Both the position numbers and the translations under genes were made by a program. A stretch of DNA of 51,982 nt, taken from NCBI GenBank assembly GCA_013375395.1, contig JABXJW010000005.1, positions 1-51,982 of the forward strand, in the 5' to 3' direction. Below are positions 27,688 through 36,668 of this stretch, piece after piece. The DNA comes from Desulfobacterales bacterium. Its GTDB lineage: Bacteria; Desulfobacterota; Desulfobacteria; Desulfobacterales; C00003060. The number at the start of each line of letters is the position of its first letter. The stretch's first letter is position 1. The notes beneath the pieces were generated by a model. It saw only the letters and a list, made by a program, of their open reading frames with translations, did no database searches and was not told where the DNA came from.

Positions 27688-29817
27688 GTGACCGTCCGCA
27701 GAGTTCTAATCCTTGCTCCCGCCGTACTAATCATTTTTTTGCTTCAGTCCTATTTCTGGGTCCCCACCTACGAAGAGCAGACGCGGGGCAATCCCGGCCG
27801 GCTCAATGAATACATCGCCGCATCCATTGGCGATGCCAGTATCCTGAACCCGATCCTGTCGGCCGATTCGGCTAGCGGCGATATTAACTCCATGGTTTTT
27901 GAGGGGCTCATTGACCGGGATGAAGAGCTACGTTTTAGAGGCCGATTGGCGACATCCTGGGAGATCTATGAGGATGCCTACTTTTACATAAATGAGGAGG
28001 CAAGAATCCCGGGTGTTGGAAGGGCAGGGGTTCAACAAGTAGAGACTCTTCTCCAAAGAGCCAAAGCCGGGGAGTCTCCAGTCAGCCCTGAACTCAGGAC
28101 TTCCTTGGGCAATATCAGGGAGATATCCATCGTACCACCCAGAGAGTTCTTGGTCACTAAATCCGAAAAGGCAAAGGACGAGGAAGCTGCAGAGGTCAAG
28201 ATCCGGGTCTCGTCCCCGGCCAGGATCAGACTAGTCCTGAATCGTGTAGATCAGGACCTCTTTGATAACCTCTCATATATCCTCGGCAAGAAGTATTTTG
28301 ACAGCTTCGATGCTCAGGGCTGTCTTACTGTGGATGATGAAAAATGGCAAGAAAAGCTTCCGGCATATGCTGACGAAATCCTGCCGGTGACTGAACACAA
28401 TCCCATCGTCGTGTTTCACTTGCGCCCCGATGTAAAATTTCATGACGGCCATGTATTCGACGCAAACGATGTCAAGTTCACTTGTGAAGCCATCATAAAT
28501 CCCAAAAATCTGTCTCCCCGCATTGCCACCTACGAGCCGGTCAAACGCGTGGAGGTGGTTGATCCTCTAACGGTCCGTATTGTCTATAAACGACTCTATT
28601 CTCCTGCTTTGGAGACCTGGGGTATGGGGATAATACCCGAGCATCTCCTAAATGATGAGGCCTTGAAAAAAGAGGCCATCCGGCTGGGGAAGGACCCGGA
28701 AAAGTTTTCGATGCGTCAAAGCAGCTTCAGTCGCAACCCTATTGGGTGCGGCCCCTTTGTCTTTCGGCAATGGAAATCCGACCGGCACATTATCCTGGAC
28801 CGCTTTGACGACTATTGGGAGGGGCCGCCAAACTATAGACTATATATCTATCGGATTATTCCCGATGTTCTGACCCAGGAGATGGAATTTTATGCGGGTA
28901 CCATTGACCATTACGGTGTCCCGCCTCACCAAGTCCGGCGTTTGAAAGATGATCCAAAGTATCAGAGTTTTTCGGGGCTCTCTTTAGGCTATACATACAT
29001 TGGCTATAACATGCGGCGCGAACCTTTTAATGATCCCCGCGTGCGCAGGGCCCTGGGTATGGCTATTAACGTAGATAAGATTATAAAATATGTCCTCCAT
29101 GACCAAGGCGAACGGATCACCGGCCCCTTTGTCAAACAGACCGATTATTACAATCACGGCATCCCGCCCGTTCCCTATGATCCGGAGGGAGCACTGAAGC
29201 TATTGGATAAGGCAGGTTGGGAGCCTAACAAAGAGGGTTGGCTCGAAAAAGATGGAAAGAGGTTTCAATTTACACTCATTACCAACAGCGGCAATCCACT
29301 CCGAGAGGCTCTGCTGGCCATTGCGCAGGACGCGTGGAAAAAGATCGGCATTGATGTCCGAACCGACCGCGTCGAGTGGGCTGTCTTCATCGAGGAGCGT
29401 GTGGATAAGGCTGATTTCGACGCTCTGATCCTCGGCTGGCTAATGGGTTTGGAGCCTGACCTTTATGAAGTATGGCATTCGAGCCAGACTGATCCCTACC
29501 AGCTCAATTTCGTTGGGTTTAAGAACAGGGAAGCCGATGATTTGATCATCAAGGTGAGACAAGAGTACGATCATGACCGACAGGTAGCCTATTGCCGCAG
29601 ACTCCATGAAATCATTGCCCGGGAGCAGCCGTACACTTTCCTTTATGTGGGCAAATGGACGGCAGTCCTTGACATGCGGATCGTGATACAGGAAACCGAC
29701 TCCCTGGGCAATGTGGTATACAAAAAGATAACACCTACAAAGACCGGAAACTTTACATTCTACTTTAACAAATGGAGAAAACTACCTGAACTTCCGAGTT
29801 TTGCTGCTGAGGGGTAG
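27688..29817 (+). CDS. Peptide/nickel-type ABC transporter substrate-binding protein
   Basis: The 709-residue protein is an SBP_bac_5-type extracellular binding protein, longer than the usual 500-600. It starts with GTG 27688 and a signal anchor (LILAPAVLIIFLLQSY). Family marks are LNPILSADSASGDI, VFEGLIDRDEE, the FHLRPDVKFHDG motif and later FNDPRVRRALGMAINVDKI. An extra segment at about residues 90-215, rich in Glu and Lys, separates the first lobe from VKFHDG and accounts for the added length. It should capture oligopeptides or a similar ligand in the periplasm. Permease genes follow 3 and 74 bases downstream, forming an operon. Confidence 0.92.
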   Translation: MTVRRVLILAPAVLIIFLLQSYFWVPTYEEQTRGNPGRLNEYIAASIGDASILNPILSADSASGDINSMVFEGLIDRDEELRFRGRLATSWEIYEDAYFYINEEARIPGVGRAGVQQVETLLQRAKAGESPVSPELRTSLGNIREISIVPPREFLVTKSEKAKDEEAAEVKIRVSSPARIRLVLNRVDQDLFDNLSYILGKKYFDSFDAQGCLTVDDEKWQEKLPAYADEILPVTEHNPIVVFHLRPDVKFHDGHVFDANDVKFTCEAIINPKNLSPRIATYEPVKRVEVVDPLTVRIVYKRLYSPALETWGMGIIPEHLLNDEALKKEAIRLGKDPEKFSMRQSSFSRNPIGCGPFVFRQWKSDRHIILDRFDDYWEGPPNYRLYIYRIIPDVLTQEMEFYAGTIDHYGVPPHQVRRLKDDPKYQSFSGLSLGYTYIGYNMRREPFNDPRVRRALGMAINVDKIIKYVLHDQGERITGPFVKQTDYYNHGIPPVPYDPEGALKLLDKAGWEPNKEGWLEKDGKRFQFTLITNSGNPLREALLAIAQDAWKKIGIDVRTDRVEWAVFIEERVDKADFDALILGWLMGLEPDLYEVWHSSQTDPYQLNFVGFKNREADDLIIKVRQEYDHDRQVAYCRRLHEIIAREQPYTFLYVGKWTAVLDMRIVIQETDSLGNVVYKKITPTKTGNFTFYFNKWRKLPELPSFAAEG

Positions 29818-29820
29818 AGA

Positions 29821-30780
29821 ATGTTATCATTTATCGGCAGAAGCATAATTCAAAAAACAGTCACCCTGTTTTTCGTCTCTGTCGTGTCGTTTTTGATCAT
29901 CCACCTGGCCCCTGGCGAGCCGAGCCAGGTGGACCCTCTCAACCCGAAGTTTACGCCCGAGATTGTTGAACGATTTCGCAAAGAATTTCACCTGGACAAA
30001 CCCATGTACGTTCAATACGTTTACTTCTATCGAGATCTTTTTACAGGAAAAACCGTCTCTTGGAAGGATAATCAATCGGTTCTCGCAAAGATCTGGGAAC
30101 GATTTCTAAATAGTCTTCCGCTTTTCATTGTGGGTACTGTCATCACCTGGACATTGTCTTTTCCTGTTGGAATTCGTGCGGCTGTCGGACGGAGTGGTCT
30201 GTATGATCGAAGTACGACTTTCCTTTCGTATTTGTTGATCTCCATCCCGGGCTTTTTCTTTGCTTACATGCTTATCATAGTTGTGGTCACTCGATTTCAT
30301 GTGCCGGTCATCGGCATGGAGACCTTCGGGCTTGGGGATGCTCCATGGCTCCACCTAATCATGGACCGGGTATGGCATCTGCTGCTCCCGTCCGTGCTTG
30401 GGGCCACCGGTGGCATTGCCATCCTGTCAAGATATGTCCGCAGTCAGATGCTGGAGGTGGAGGGCCAGGACTATGTGCGTACGGCCAGGGCAAAAGGGGT
30501 GCCCGAGGAACAGGTCCACTACAAGCATGCCCTGCGTAACGCGCTGCTGCCCTTTGTTACTATGTTCGGCTTGATCCTGCCGGGCTTAATCGGGGGGTCT
30601 GTGATCATTGAATCGATCTTTTCCTGGCCAGGTATGGGACGGATGGCCTATGAGGCGATCCTGGCCCGGGATTATCCGATCATACTGACAGTGAATTTTA
30701 TTTCTGCCGTGCTGGTGCTGGCCGGCACCTTTATCTCTGACTTGCTCTATCTGGTGGTAGACCCGAGGATACGGCTGTGA
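29821..30780 (+). CDS. ABC transporter permease, DppB/OppB type
   Basis: The 319-residue protein has six predicted membrane helices and the DppB-type pattern: FVSVVSFLIIHLAPGEP at the N-terminus, PIVIGTVITW-like helices, and the EAA loop YVRTARAKGVPEEQVHYKHA that contacts the ATPase. It pairs with the DppC-type permease downstream to form the channel for the binding protein upstream. Its ATG follows the binding-protein stop by 3 bases. The gene is intact. Confidence 0.95.
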   Translation: MLSFIGRSIIQKTVTLFFVSVVSFLIIHLAPGEPSQVDPLNPKFTPEIVERFRKEFHLDKPMYVQYVYFYRDLFTGKTVSWKDNQSVLAKIWERFLNSLPLFIVGTVITWTLSFPVGIRAAVGRSGLYDRSTTFLSYLLISIPGFFFAYMLIIVVVTRFHVPVIGMETFGLGDAPWLHLIMDRVWHLLLPSVLGATGGIAILSRYVRSQMLEVEGQDYVRTARAKGVPEEQVHYKHALRNALLPFVTMFGLILPGLIGGSVIIESIFSWPGMGRMAYEAILARDYPIILTVNFISAVLVLAGTFISDLLYLVVDPRIRL

Positions 30781-30830
30781 TGTGGCAGTGCCGGTAGTCC
30801 GTTGTTTGTAGTCTTCTGCCATTACTTCAA

Positions 30831-30862
30831 CCAATGACCAATGACTAGTGACCAATGACCAA
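30831..30862. repeat. Short tandem CCAATGA-type repeat at the start of the second permease gene
   Basis: The motif CCAATGA recurs four times between about 30831 and 30862, with TAGTGACC between pairs. The ATG chosen for the second permease lies inside it. The repeat might alter the leader length by slippage, which the sequence alone cannot show. Confidence 0.6.
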
Positions 30863-31838
30863 TGACTACACGAAAGCGATAAGCAAAGATTCGGATGCAA
30901 ATGCCCCCGCGGTGCCGAGACGTTCACGTTTGCGAGAATCCTGGCAGCTTCTCAAGCAAAACAGACTTGCCGTCGTAGGGCTTGTCATCTTTGTTCTGTT
31001 CTTCTGTACAGCTTTTATAGGGCTTGTACTGACCACGGGGACAAACCCGATCTTTGATCCTGCCATGGTAAGGCTCCAGGAAAAGCTGCGCCCGCCACTG
31101 TCAAGGCCGAACCTGGAGGCGTTACGGCCCGAGGAGGTCCCCGGGGCAGGAGTCTACCTGTTAGGCACCGACGATCTTGGCCGGGATCTGTTTGCAAGGA
31201 TGCTGCAGGGAGCCTGGGTATCGCTGACGGTCGGGTTTGTGGCTGTCGGGATCTCGGTATTGGTGGGAATACTGGTGGGCGGTATCGCAGGCTATTTTGG
31301 ACAAAACCACACTTCCATAGATACCCTGATCATGCGGTTTGTGGATATTATGCTCTGTTTCCCGAGTTTTTTCCTGATACTTACGGTTGTGGCGCTCCTT
31401 CCGGCCAGCATGTACAACATTATGATCGTGATCGGGTTGACCAGTTGGATGGGCAGTGCACGCTTTGTTCGGGCTGAATTTCTCTCTCTCAGGGAACAGG
31501 ATTTTGTCACGGCTGCCCGCGCCCTTGGGGTCAACGACTGGAGAATCATATTTCGCCATATGATCCCCAATGCCATTGCCCCGGTCCTGGTTTCTGCGAC
31601 CATTGGCATTGCAACTGCCATCTTGACGGAGGCGGGCCTGAGCTTCCTCGGCTTCGGGGTGCCGCCGCCTCATGCCACCTGGGGCAATATCCTTTCCGAC
31701 GGCAGGCGTTTTATCTTTGATGCCCCCTGGCTCACATTTGCACCGGGTTTTGCCATCCTGATCGTGGTCCTCTCATTCAATCTATTTGGTGAGGGCCTGC
31801 GCGACATACTGAACCCCAAACTCAGGGAGAGATACTGA
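30855..31838 (+). CDS. ABC transporter permease, DppC/OppC type
   Basis: The 327-residue protein has the DppC layout: an N-terminal tail (RESWQLLKQNRLAVVGLVI), a periplasmic segment containing YLLGTDDLGRDLFAR, which is the family signature, five further helices, and the EAA loop FVTAARALGVNDWRIIFRHM with PNAIAPVLV. The start lies in a tandem repeat, and no good ribosome site precedes ATG 30855. The operon ends here: no OppD/OppF ATPase genes follow, and an integrase element begins 77 bases downstream. The ATPases may lie elsewhere in the genome or have been separated by the insertion. Confidence 0.94.
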   Translation: MTNDYTKAISKDSDANAPAVPRRSRLRESWQLLKQNRLAVVGLVIFVLFFCTAFIGLVLTTGTNPIFDPAMVRLQEKLRPPLSRPNLEALRPEEVPGAGVYLLGTDDLGRDLFARMLQGAWVSLTVGFVAVGISVLVGILVGGIAGYFGQNHTSIDTLIMRFVDIMLCFPSFFLILTVVALLPASMYNIMIVIGLTSWMGSARFVRAEFLSLREQDFVTAARALGVNDWRIIFRHMIPNAIAPVLVSATIGIATAILTEAGLSFLGFGVPPPHATWGNILSDGRRFIFDAPWLTFAPGFAILIVVLSFNLFGEGLRDILNPKLRERY

Positions 31839-31915
31839 GCACAAATTCAATATTCATTTCTTAGAACTAAGCGCCGATCGCCGGATGGTGGGCGCCAGAA
31901 GGAGACATCGGTCTT

Positions 31916-31934
31916 ATAACCCGAAGGTCGATTG
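31916..31934 (+). repeat. Putative attachment site (left), tRNA-Met-derived 19-bp repeat
   Basis: ATAACCCGAAGGTCGATTG occurs here and, identically, at 33326-33344, flanking the integrase gene. The sequence matches the 3' half of a tRNA-Met anticodon loop and stem plus variable loop. Tyrosine recombinases often use such sites. In this left copy the preceding stem is less well formed (TCGGTCTT), so it looks like the non-tRNA side or a decayed copy. Confidence 0.65.
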
Positions 31935-32051
31935 TCCCCCATCCGTCGCTACTATTATAAGAAAATCAAAAAGCTATCTTGATTGTGCAATTATGTGCAT
32001 GCCAAAAAGTAGCAATTCCAACCCCGCTTCCAACCCTGTTTTCTATCCCGC

Positions 32052-33158
32052 TTAATCCTTTTTATGGACCTCGCCCAAGATATCACCCACCAAATTGGAA
32101 GCCCGCTTCAACGCTTCATTTCTAAGATGGGCATAACGCTGGGTCATGGCCGGAGTTTTGTGAGTCAGCAACTGCTGCAGTATGTGCATGTCGACTTTAC
32201 CCGAAGACGCCAACACTGATGCATAGGAGTGGCGAAGGCCGTGAAGCGGCCTGAACTCTTTAGGAAGCCCTGCATATTTCTTGATCCGGTTTACAGCTTT
32301 TCCCACATCGGTCCTTTGTCTTCCACCACGACCAGGGAATACATAGGGGCTTTGAGATTTCGGATGGGCTTTCAACAGGTCCCCGGCGGCATCATTTAAA
32401 GGGACCTCTTGTTCCGGCCCGTCTTTGGGATCTCTTATGCGGATGAAACCACGGTCAAAATCGATATCCTCCCACTTGAGCTTGAAAAGGTCGCCGCGAC
32501 GCATCCCGGTAAACAAGGCCATCTTCATTAGGTTGGCAACCTGAATATTCGGATCACGGTCTATAGCTTCCAGGAGTCCGGTCAATTCTTCCGAGGTAAG
32601 ACATTCGGTTTTTTCATTATTCACCTCCGGCATTTCAATCGTGAAACCAGGACCGTCGCAAAGCCGTTTCTTTGCGCCAAAGTTGACAATTCGCCTCAGA
32701 AGCTCCAAGACATTCTTGGCGGTTCCCGGACTTCTTGTCTTCAATAGTTTGCTCCGCAAACGGTCAATATCATATGGACTCAGATCCTTCGGATCCTTGG
32801 CTCCAAAATTTGGTTCGATATAATTCTGAAATCGATTTTCATCGGTCCGGATACCCCTCAACCCGGGGTTTGCGGCCTTATATTCGGACCAGAGTCGCTT
32901 GATTGTCCATGTATTCGTCTCGGCACGTTTCAACAACTCTTTACGAGATAAACGCGTTTCATCAATTATCTCTGATCGTATCCTGGCTGCCCTGGCCGGT
33001 GTCATGGCATCTGTAGATTGACGACCGGCCTTCTCCTCGTAAACCTTGCCGTTCTTCTTGAAGACAACATAGTAGACTTTTTCTGTGCCTTCTATGCCAA
33101 TGCGCTTGGCCTCGCGGTAAAACACTCCGGGATATTTAGTTTTCATGCGCCTGCTCAT
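32052..33158 (-). CDS. Tyrosine recombinase/integrase
   Basis: The 368-residue protein is a phage-type tyrosine integrase. The N-terminal region includes a SAM-like core-binding part (TWTIKRLWSEYKAANPG). The catalytic domain shows FTGMRRGDLFKLKWEDID (Arg I), LHGLRHSYASVLASSG (His-x-x-Arg) and LLTHKTPAMTQRYAHLRNE (His and the nucleophilic Tyr), so the active site looks complete. The gene is bracketed by 19-bp tRNA-derived repeats at 31916 and 33326, with nothing else between them, giving an integrase-only element of about 1.4 kb. It may be a remnant of a larger island. Confidence 0.95.
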   Translation of the reverse strand: MSRRMKTKYPGVFYREAKRIGIEGTEKVYYVVFKKNGKVYEEKAGRQSTDAMTPARAARIRSEIIDETRLSRKELLKRAETNTWTIKRLWSEYKAANPGLRGIRTDENRFQNYIEPNFGAKDPKDLSPYDIDRLRSKLLKTRSPGTAKNVLELLRRIVNFGAKKRLCDGPGFTIEMPEVNNEKTECLTSEELTGLLEAIDRDPNIQVANLMKMALFTGMRRGDLFKLKWEDIDFDRGFIRIRDPKDGPEQEVPLNDAAGDLLKAHPKSQSPYVFPGRGGRQRTDVGKAVNRIKKYAGLPKEFRPLHGLRHSYASVLASSGKVDMHILQQLLTHKTPAMTQRYAHLRNEALKRASNLVGDILGEVHKKD

Positions 33159-33634
33159 TTTCCAAACCGTATTTCCAACCTGCTTTGTAGGTATAAGAGT
33201 AAGATCGTGTAAGTCAAGAAAAAAATGTGTTGGGAGATGCTTTGAAATGAGAGCCTCTTAGGAAAGCAAAGTAAACGGCGGTAAAGTTTCTGGTGAGTGA
33301 GGCAGCCTCGTAGCACGTCGGGTTCATAACCCGAAGGTCGATTGCTTTTGGCGATTCACATTTTCAGGCTTTCAAGTCCATGCTTCCATGCTCACATCGG
33401 CCCAAAAAGGAAACTTTTTTCCAAATGTATAACCTTGTTTTCCCAAATGTATAACCTTATTTTCCTAAATCTCTTATGGGAAACACCTGCCTGGATTGAG
33501 GTAAGTCCTGGAATATATAAGCATAATTCACATATTGCCGCAAGTGGCATCACTATTGCTCATAGGGTGCGTACTGAACGCTGCACGGGCGTGTTGCGGC
33601 TTTGATAGAATGGAATGAAGGATGGAGGAGACAA
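33159..33634. other. 476-base region with attachment site and tRNA remnant
   Basis: The stretch between the integrase start and the small secreted protein holds the right-hand attachment repeat and a partial tRNA-Met. After it, CCCAAATGTATAACCTT occurs twice in near-identical form (about 33419 and 33442). Nothing else was recognised. Confidence 0.45.
33312..33344 (+). pseudogene. tRNA-Met(CAU) anticodon-arm remnant / right attachment site
   Basis: The segment GTCGGGTTCATAACCCGA folds as a perfect 5-bp anticodon stem (TCGGG/CCCGA) with loop TTCATAA, whose middle triplet is CAT, followed by the variable loop AGGTC. Acceptor, D and T arms are missing or unrecognisable, so no functional tRNA is encoded. 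Its 3' part is the 19-bp repeat shared with 31916. Confidence 0.6.
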
Positions 33635-33880
33635 GTGAGACATTATCTTAAATTTGTAATCATTATGTGTTGTTTGATGTGGCCCACGGCAGCCGATCTG
33701 TGCGATTTTCAGCCAGTTGCCGACTATGGGCTGCCTGCCGACATTATGCGGGCCGAGTTTGCAGATGAGACATGGATCTACCGTCTGTATGAAGACGGCA
33801 CAGTCAAAAAAGTTACAAGCAAAGGCACATGTCCTGACACGCCTGGCGGGCGAGAAACCGCCAATGGGTTCAAGGTGTGA
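33635..33880 (+). CDS. Small secreted protein of unknown function
   Basis: I placed the start at GTG 33635 because GGAGGAGA lies just upstream; an in-frame TTG at 33602 would add 11 residues. The 81-residue product begins with a signal peptide (RHYLKFVIIMCCLMW, probably cut after PTAA), then DLCDFQPVADYGLPADIM and a short hydrophilic region with two further cysteines. No family was recognised. It sits between the integrase element and a MITE-like element, so it may be accessory. Confidence 0.6.
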   Translation: MRHYLKFVIIMCCLMWPTAADLCDFQPVADYGLPADIMRAEFADETWIYRLYEDGTVKKVTSKGTCPDTPGGRETANGFKV

Positions 33881-34000
33881 AAACCCGGCAGAAAATCACT
33901 ACCCTGAGTTCAGTGTCGAGCTGTTAGATTTTCGAAGGCCGACCCACAAAGCTTCCTGCAAGGGCATCCCTTCCGTATCTGTTATCCCCATTTTCACACA

Positions 34001-34238
34001 ATAATTGACGGCTTCGTAAAAAGTCCAACTTCTGCGTTGCGCTGCATCCCCTGCCCCGTTAGATTCTCGCTATGCGAGACGGCGGAGCCGATTTAACAGG
34101 GTAAATCACTGCGGCGTACCATAAGTACGCCTCATTCCTCAGGATTGCGCCTAGCGGCTTGAAAAGAGGTGCGCGCCTTGAATTTGGAGCTTTTTACTTT
34201 GCCGTCTAATTTGGACTTTTTACGAGACCATCATAATT
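34001..34238. repeat. MITE-like element, copy A, with 6-bp target duplications
   Basis: The element body is 34007-34232 (226 bp). Its ends read GACGGCTTCGTAAAAAGTCC and, on the other strand, GATGGTCTCGTAAAAAGTCC; ATAATT flanks it on both sides (34001-34006 and 34233-34238), a perfect 6-bp direct duplication. Copy B (50329-50502) shares nearly all of its interior, except that A carries an extra palindromic insert at about 34055-34101. The element encodes no protein and would need a transposase in trans. Confidence 0.85.
34055..34101. repeat. Palindromic insert nested in MITE copy A
   Basis: The 47-base segment has ends CCCGTTAGAT and ATTTAACAGGG, close to the CCCTGTTAAAT/ATTTAACAGGG ends of the element at 36823-36882. 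It is absent from copy B, so it arrived after, or was lost from, one MITE lineage. An inner CTCGC/GCGAG hairpin is visible. Confidence 0.6.
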
Positions 34239-34380
34239 CACCCGCGAAATTCGGGATTGAGCCATGTGTTTGACACGGAAGCCCGCGCCTGGTATTAGTC
34301 CGCTACCTGTGAAGTTTGTGTTTTTGCGCAAATTTGCAGTTGTGTTCTCATACTTGAATATGGCCGGCAGAGGGCAAAGC

Positions 34381-34415
34381 GAGGCGTTACATGAAATCGC
34401 AAAGCGATTTTATAG
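34381..34415. repeat. Short hairpin repeat, also at 47490-47525
   Basis: GTTACATGAAATCGCAAAGC with the following GATTTTATA forms an AAATCGC/GCGATTT hairpin. A close relative lies at 47490-47525 (TTACATAAGATCGCGAAGCG). Here it lies just before the ribosome site of the UXS gene. Confidence 0.5.
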
Positions 34416-34424
34416 TTTGAGAGG

Positions 34425-35372
34425 ATGTCTATGAAGGATCTTAGTGTTCTTGTGACGGGAGGGGCAGGCTTTCTGGGTAGCCATCTGTGCGATAGATTGG
34501 TTGAACAAGGGGCAGAGGTGCTTTGCCTGGATAATTTCTTCACCGGCTCAAAAAGGAATATCTTACACCTGATGGACCATAAGAACTTTGAGGCAATTCG
34601 CCATGATCTCGTGGAGCCGATCTTTGTGGAGGTAGACCAGATTTACAATTTGGCCTGTCCCGCATCTCCTGTCCATTATCAGTACAATCCGGTGAAGACC
34701 GTCAAGACCAGCGTAATGGGCACCATTAACATGTTGGGTCTGGCCAAACGGGTAAAGGCGCGAATTCTGCAAGCTTCAACGTCTGAGGTTTATGGTGATC
34801 CTCAGGAACACCCTCAGAAAGAGACTTATTGGGGGCACGTGAATCCAATCGGGCTGCGGAGCTGTTACGATGAGGGGAAACGGGTGGCTGAGACGCTGAT
34901 GATGGACTATTATCGCCAGAACCGGGTTGACATAAAGATTGCACGTATCTTTAACACATACGGTCCAAGAATGGCTATTTCAGACGGCAGGGTGATGAGC
35001 AATTTCATCGTCCAGGCCCTGAGAAATGATCCGATTACGGTCTATGGCGATGGAAGTCAAACCCGCTCCTTTTGTTTTGCTCCTGATATGGTGGACGGGT
35101 TGATCAAGATGATGAACTGCGAAGACTTTATCGGCCCCGTTAACCTCGGCAACCCGCGTGAGTTTTCCATCAGGAGCCTTGCCGAACTTGTCATTGAGAT
35201 AACCCGGTCGAAGTCGGAAATAGTCTACACACCACTGCCTGAGGATGATCCTGTTCAACGGTGTCCGGATATATCTTTGGCCAGGGAGAAGTTGAATTGG
35301 GAACCCAAGGTGGGTTTGGCGGAAGGCCTTGAAAAGACCATCGATTATTTCAATGGTGTTCTGATGATGTAA
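34425..35372 (+). CDS. UDP-glucuronate decarboxylase-like SDR enzyme
   Basis: The 315-residue protein is an extended short-chain dehydrogenase with the NAD-binding [23 protein letters not shown], a catalytic [21 protein letters not shown] (the YxxxK pair) and [10 protein letters not shown]. The ACPASPxHYQ and SCYDEGKR segments are typical of UDP-xylose synthase, which converts UDP-glucuronate to UDP-xylose. ATG 34425 and ATG 34431 are both possible behind GAGAGGA; I kept the first. No glycosyltransferase adjoins it here, although two lie at 13-15.6 kb. Confidence 0.9.
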   Translation: MSMKDLSVLVTGGAGFLGSHLCDRLVEQGAEVLCLDNFFTGSKRNILHLMDHKNFEAIRHDLVEPIFVEVDQIYNLACPASPVHYQYNPVKTVKTSVMGTINMLGLAKRVKARILQASTSEVYGDPQEHPQKETYWGHVNPIGLRSCYDEGKRVAETLMMDYYRQNRVDIKIARIFNTYGPRMAISDGRVMSNFIVQALRNDPITVYGDGSQTRSFCFAPDMVDGLIKMMNCEDFIGPVNLGNPREFSIRSLAELVIEITRSKSEIVYTPLPEDDPVQRCPDISLAREKLNWEPKVGLAEGLEKTIDYFNGVLMM

Positions 35373-35435
35373 AGTTCGTGTTTTTTCCGGCAGATTTTTT
35401 TCGTATTCAATTTAAAGTGAGCTAAAGTGAGCTAG

Positions 35436-35546
35436 AGTGCCTAAAGTGAGCTAAAGTTGTGGAACTTGCCTTCGGCAAGAACAATCATAAAATAGGCAAG
35501 ATACCTTAACTTTAGGCACTTTCAACTTTAGTTCACTTTAGGCACT
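35436..35546. repeat. Large imperfect inverted repeat between convergent genes
   Basis: The arm 35436-35458 (core TGCCTAAAGTGAGCTAAAG) pairs with 35524-35546 with one mismatch. Additional AAAGTGAGCT units precede the left arm, and a further partial right arm lies at 35508-35520. Between them is a perfect CTTGCC/GGCAAG hairpin (35465-35479). It separates the UXS gene from the oppositely oriented unknown gene and could act as a bidirectional terminator or be a dispersed palindrome. Confidence 0.7.
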
Positions 35547-35606
35547 TGTTTGAGCCAGATTTGACTGATTTTACAAGGCGTAGCCAACCTTGCGGTTTCT
35601 ATGAGA

Positions 35607-36668
35607 TTAAGTGTAAATAATGCTGTAAGGCAGAGGGCGTCTATCCCATGAGCCCGGCTTGGGCAAGATGCTCTGGTTGATTACGGTCATCCAGAAATAC
35701 TCGGAGTTTAATTCTCTTAACTTGCCGTCTTCAGGGAATCTGGCATGGCTGGTAAGGTCATAGGTGGCCTGAAAGATGACGATGCCGTCGTTGTCTTCTT
35801 CTGCGGTCAGGTAATTTTTCTTGAAAGTGCCGATCTTGAGCTTCTGAGTTTGTGCAATATTTTGTATGTCGTCATCTGTCAGTTTCATCAATATGTATTT
35901 CGAAACGCCCCTTTCAGAAATACGGTAAAGTGCCCTTGATTCAGAGCTTCCCACATAGACTGTCGATATACAGGATATGCGCCTCAGGAATTGAGCAGCC
36001 ACCATTGCCGCTGTACGGCGTCCGCCGGACGTAGAGGGCAATCCATAGTATTCAAAAAACTTCTTCTGGATCTCCTCAGCATAGGATTCTCCGTTTTCAT
36101 ACAGATCTTTGGAGATATATCGCAGATCCCGGGCCAAATCTTCCGCGGCATCCGCAATGGGCCAATCGATTCTCACGTGAAAGTGAGAAAGGTTGTATCT
36201 GTTTCGAGCCCTGACGGCAGGATCTCTTTGAATAAGGAGGGCATAGTCGACCGGCAGCAGGCCTTTGAGAAAATCGGAGAAATGCGGAGACTCAAACAGC
36301 TTTATGTTTCTGTAATATTTTTTTGAAAACCGGAGTGTTGCGGATCGTAACAAATTCTCTTTGGTCACCTTGTTCTCATCAAAGAAGCGTATATATTTCT
36401 TATAGCCGCCTGGGATGAAATCTTCCACAAAGATAACAAGGAATCTATTGTGGCATTCGTACTCCAAATCAGGAATGCGCGCTCTTGGTTTTAGCTCACG
36501 CTTTTCCACAAAGGGATATGGAATATGTTCGTCCAGAAAGTTTTGATAAGATTCCACCAAGCAGTACTGGACGAGATATTCGTCCAGTTCATCCCGAAGG
36601 GCTTCATAGATCGACCGTCGCAGTTTGTCTTGGCGACTTAGCTGTTCGCGGAAGGTCCAGTAAGTCAC
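35607..36668 (-). CDS. Conserved-looking protein of unknown function
   Basis: I do not recognise this 353-residue protein. It starts with GTG 36668 behind a GGGAG ribosome site and has a clean, charged, soluble composition with no signal peptide or membrane helix. Noticeable segments are DLEYECHNRFLVIFVEDFIPGGY-like hydrophobic strands in the first third, ARNRYNLSHFHVRIDWPIAD in the middle and QATYDLTSHARFPEDG near the end. The last resembles a nuclease or protease only superficially, so I assign nothing. It is isolated between repeat-rich gaps. Confidence 0.7.
   Translation of the reverse strand: MTYWTFREQLSRQDKLRRSIYEALRDELDEYLVQYCLVESYQNFLDEHIPYPFVEKRELKPRARIPDLEYECHNRFLVIFVEDFIPGGYKKYIRFFDENKVTKENLLRSATLRFSKKYYRNIKLFESPHFSDFLKGLLPVDYALLIQRDPAVRARNRYNLSHFHVRIDWPIADAAEDLARDLRYISKDLYENGESYAEEIQKKFFEYYGLPSTSGGRRTAAMVAAQFLRRISCISTVYVGSSESRALYRISERGVSKYILMKLTDDDIQNIAQTQKLKIGTFKKNYLTAEEDNDGIVIFQATYDLTSHARFPEDGKLRELNSEYFWMTVINQSILPKPGSWDRRPLPYSIIYT

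Noticed and set aside
33312-33344. Functional tRNA-Met gene
   Set aside because: Only the anticodon arm and variable loop can be formed; no acceptor or T arm follows.
35401-35560. CRISPR array
   Set aside because: The AAAGTGAGCT units are contiguous and partly inverted, without unique spacers; no cas genes are present.
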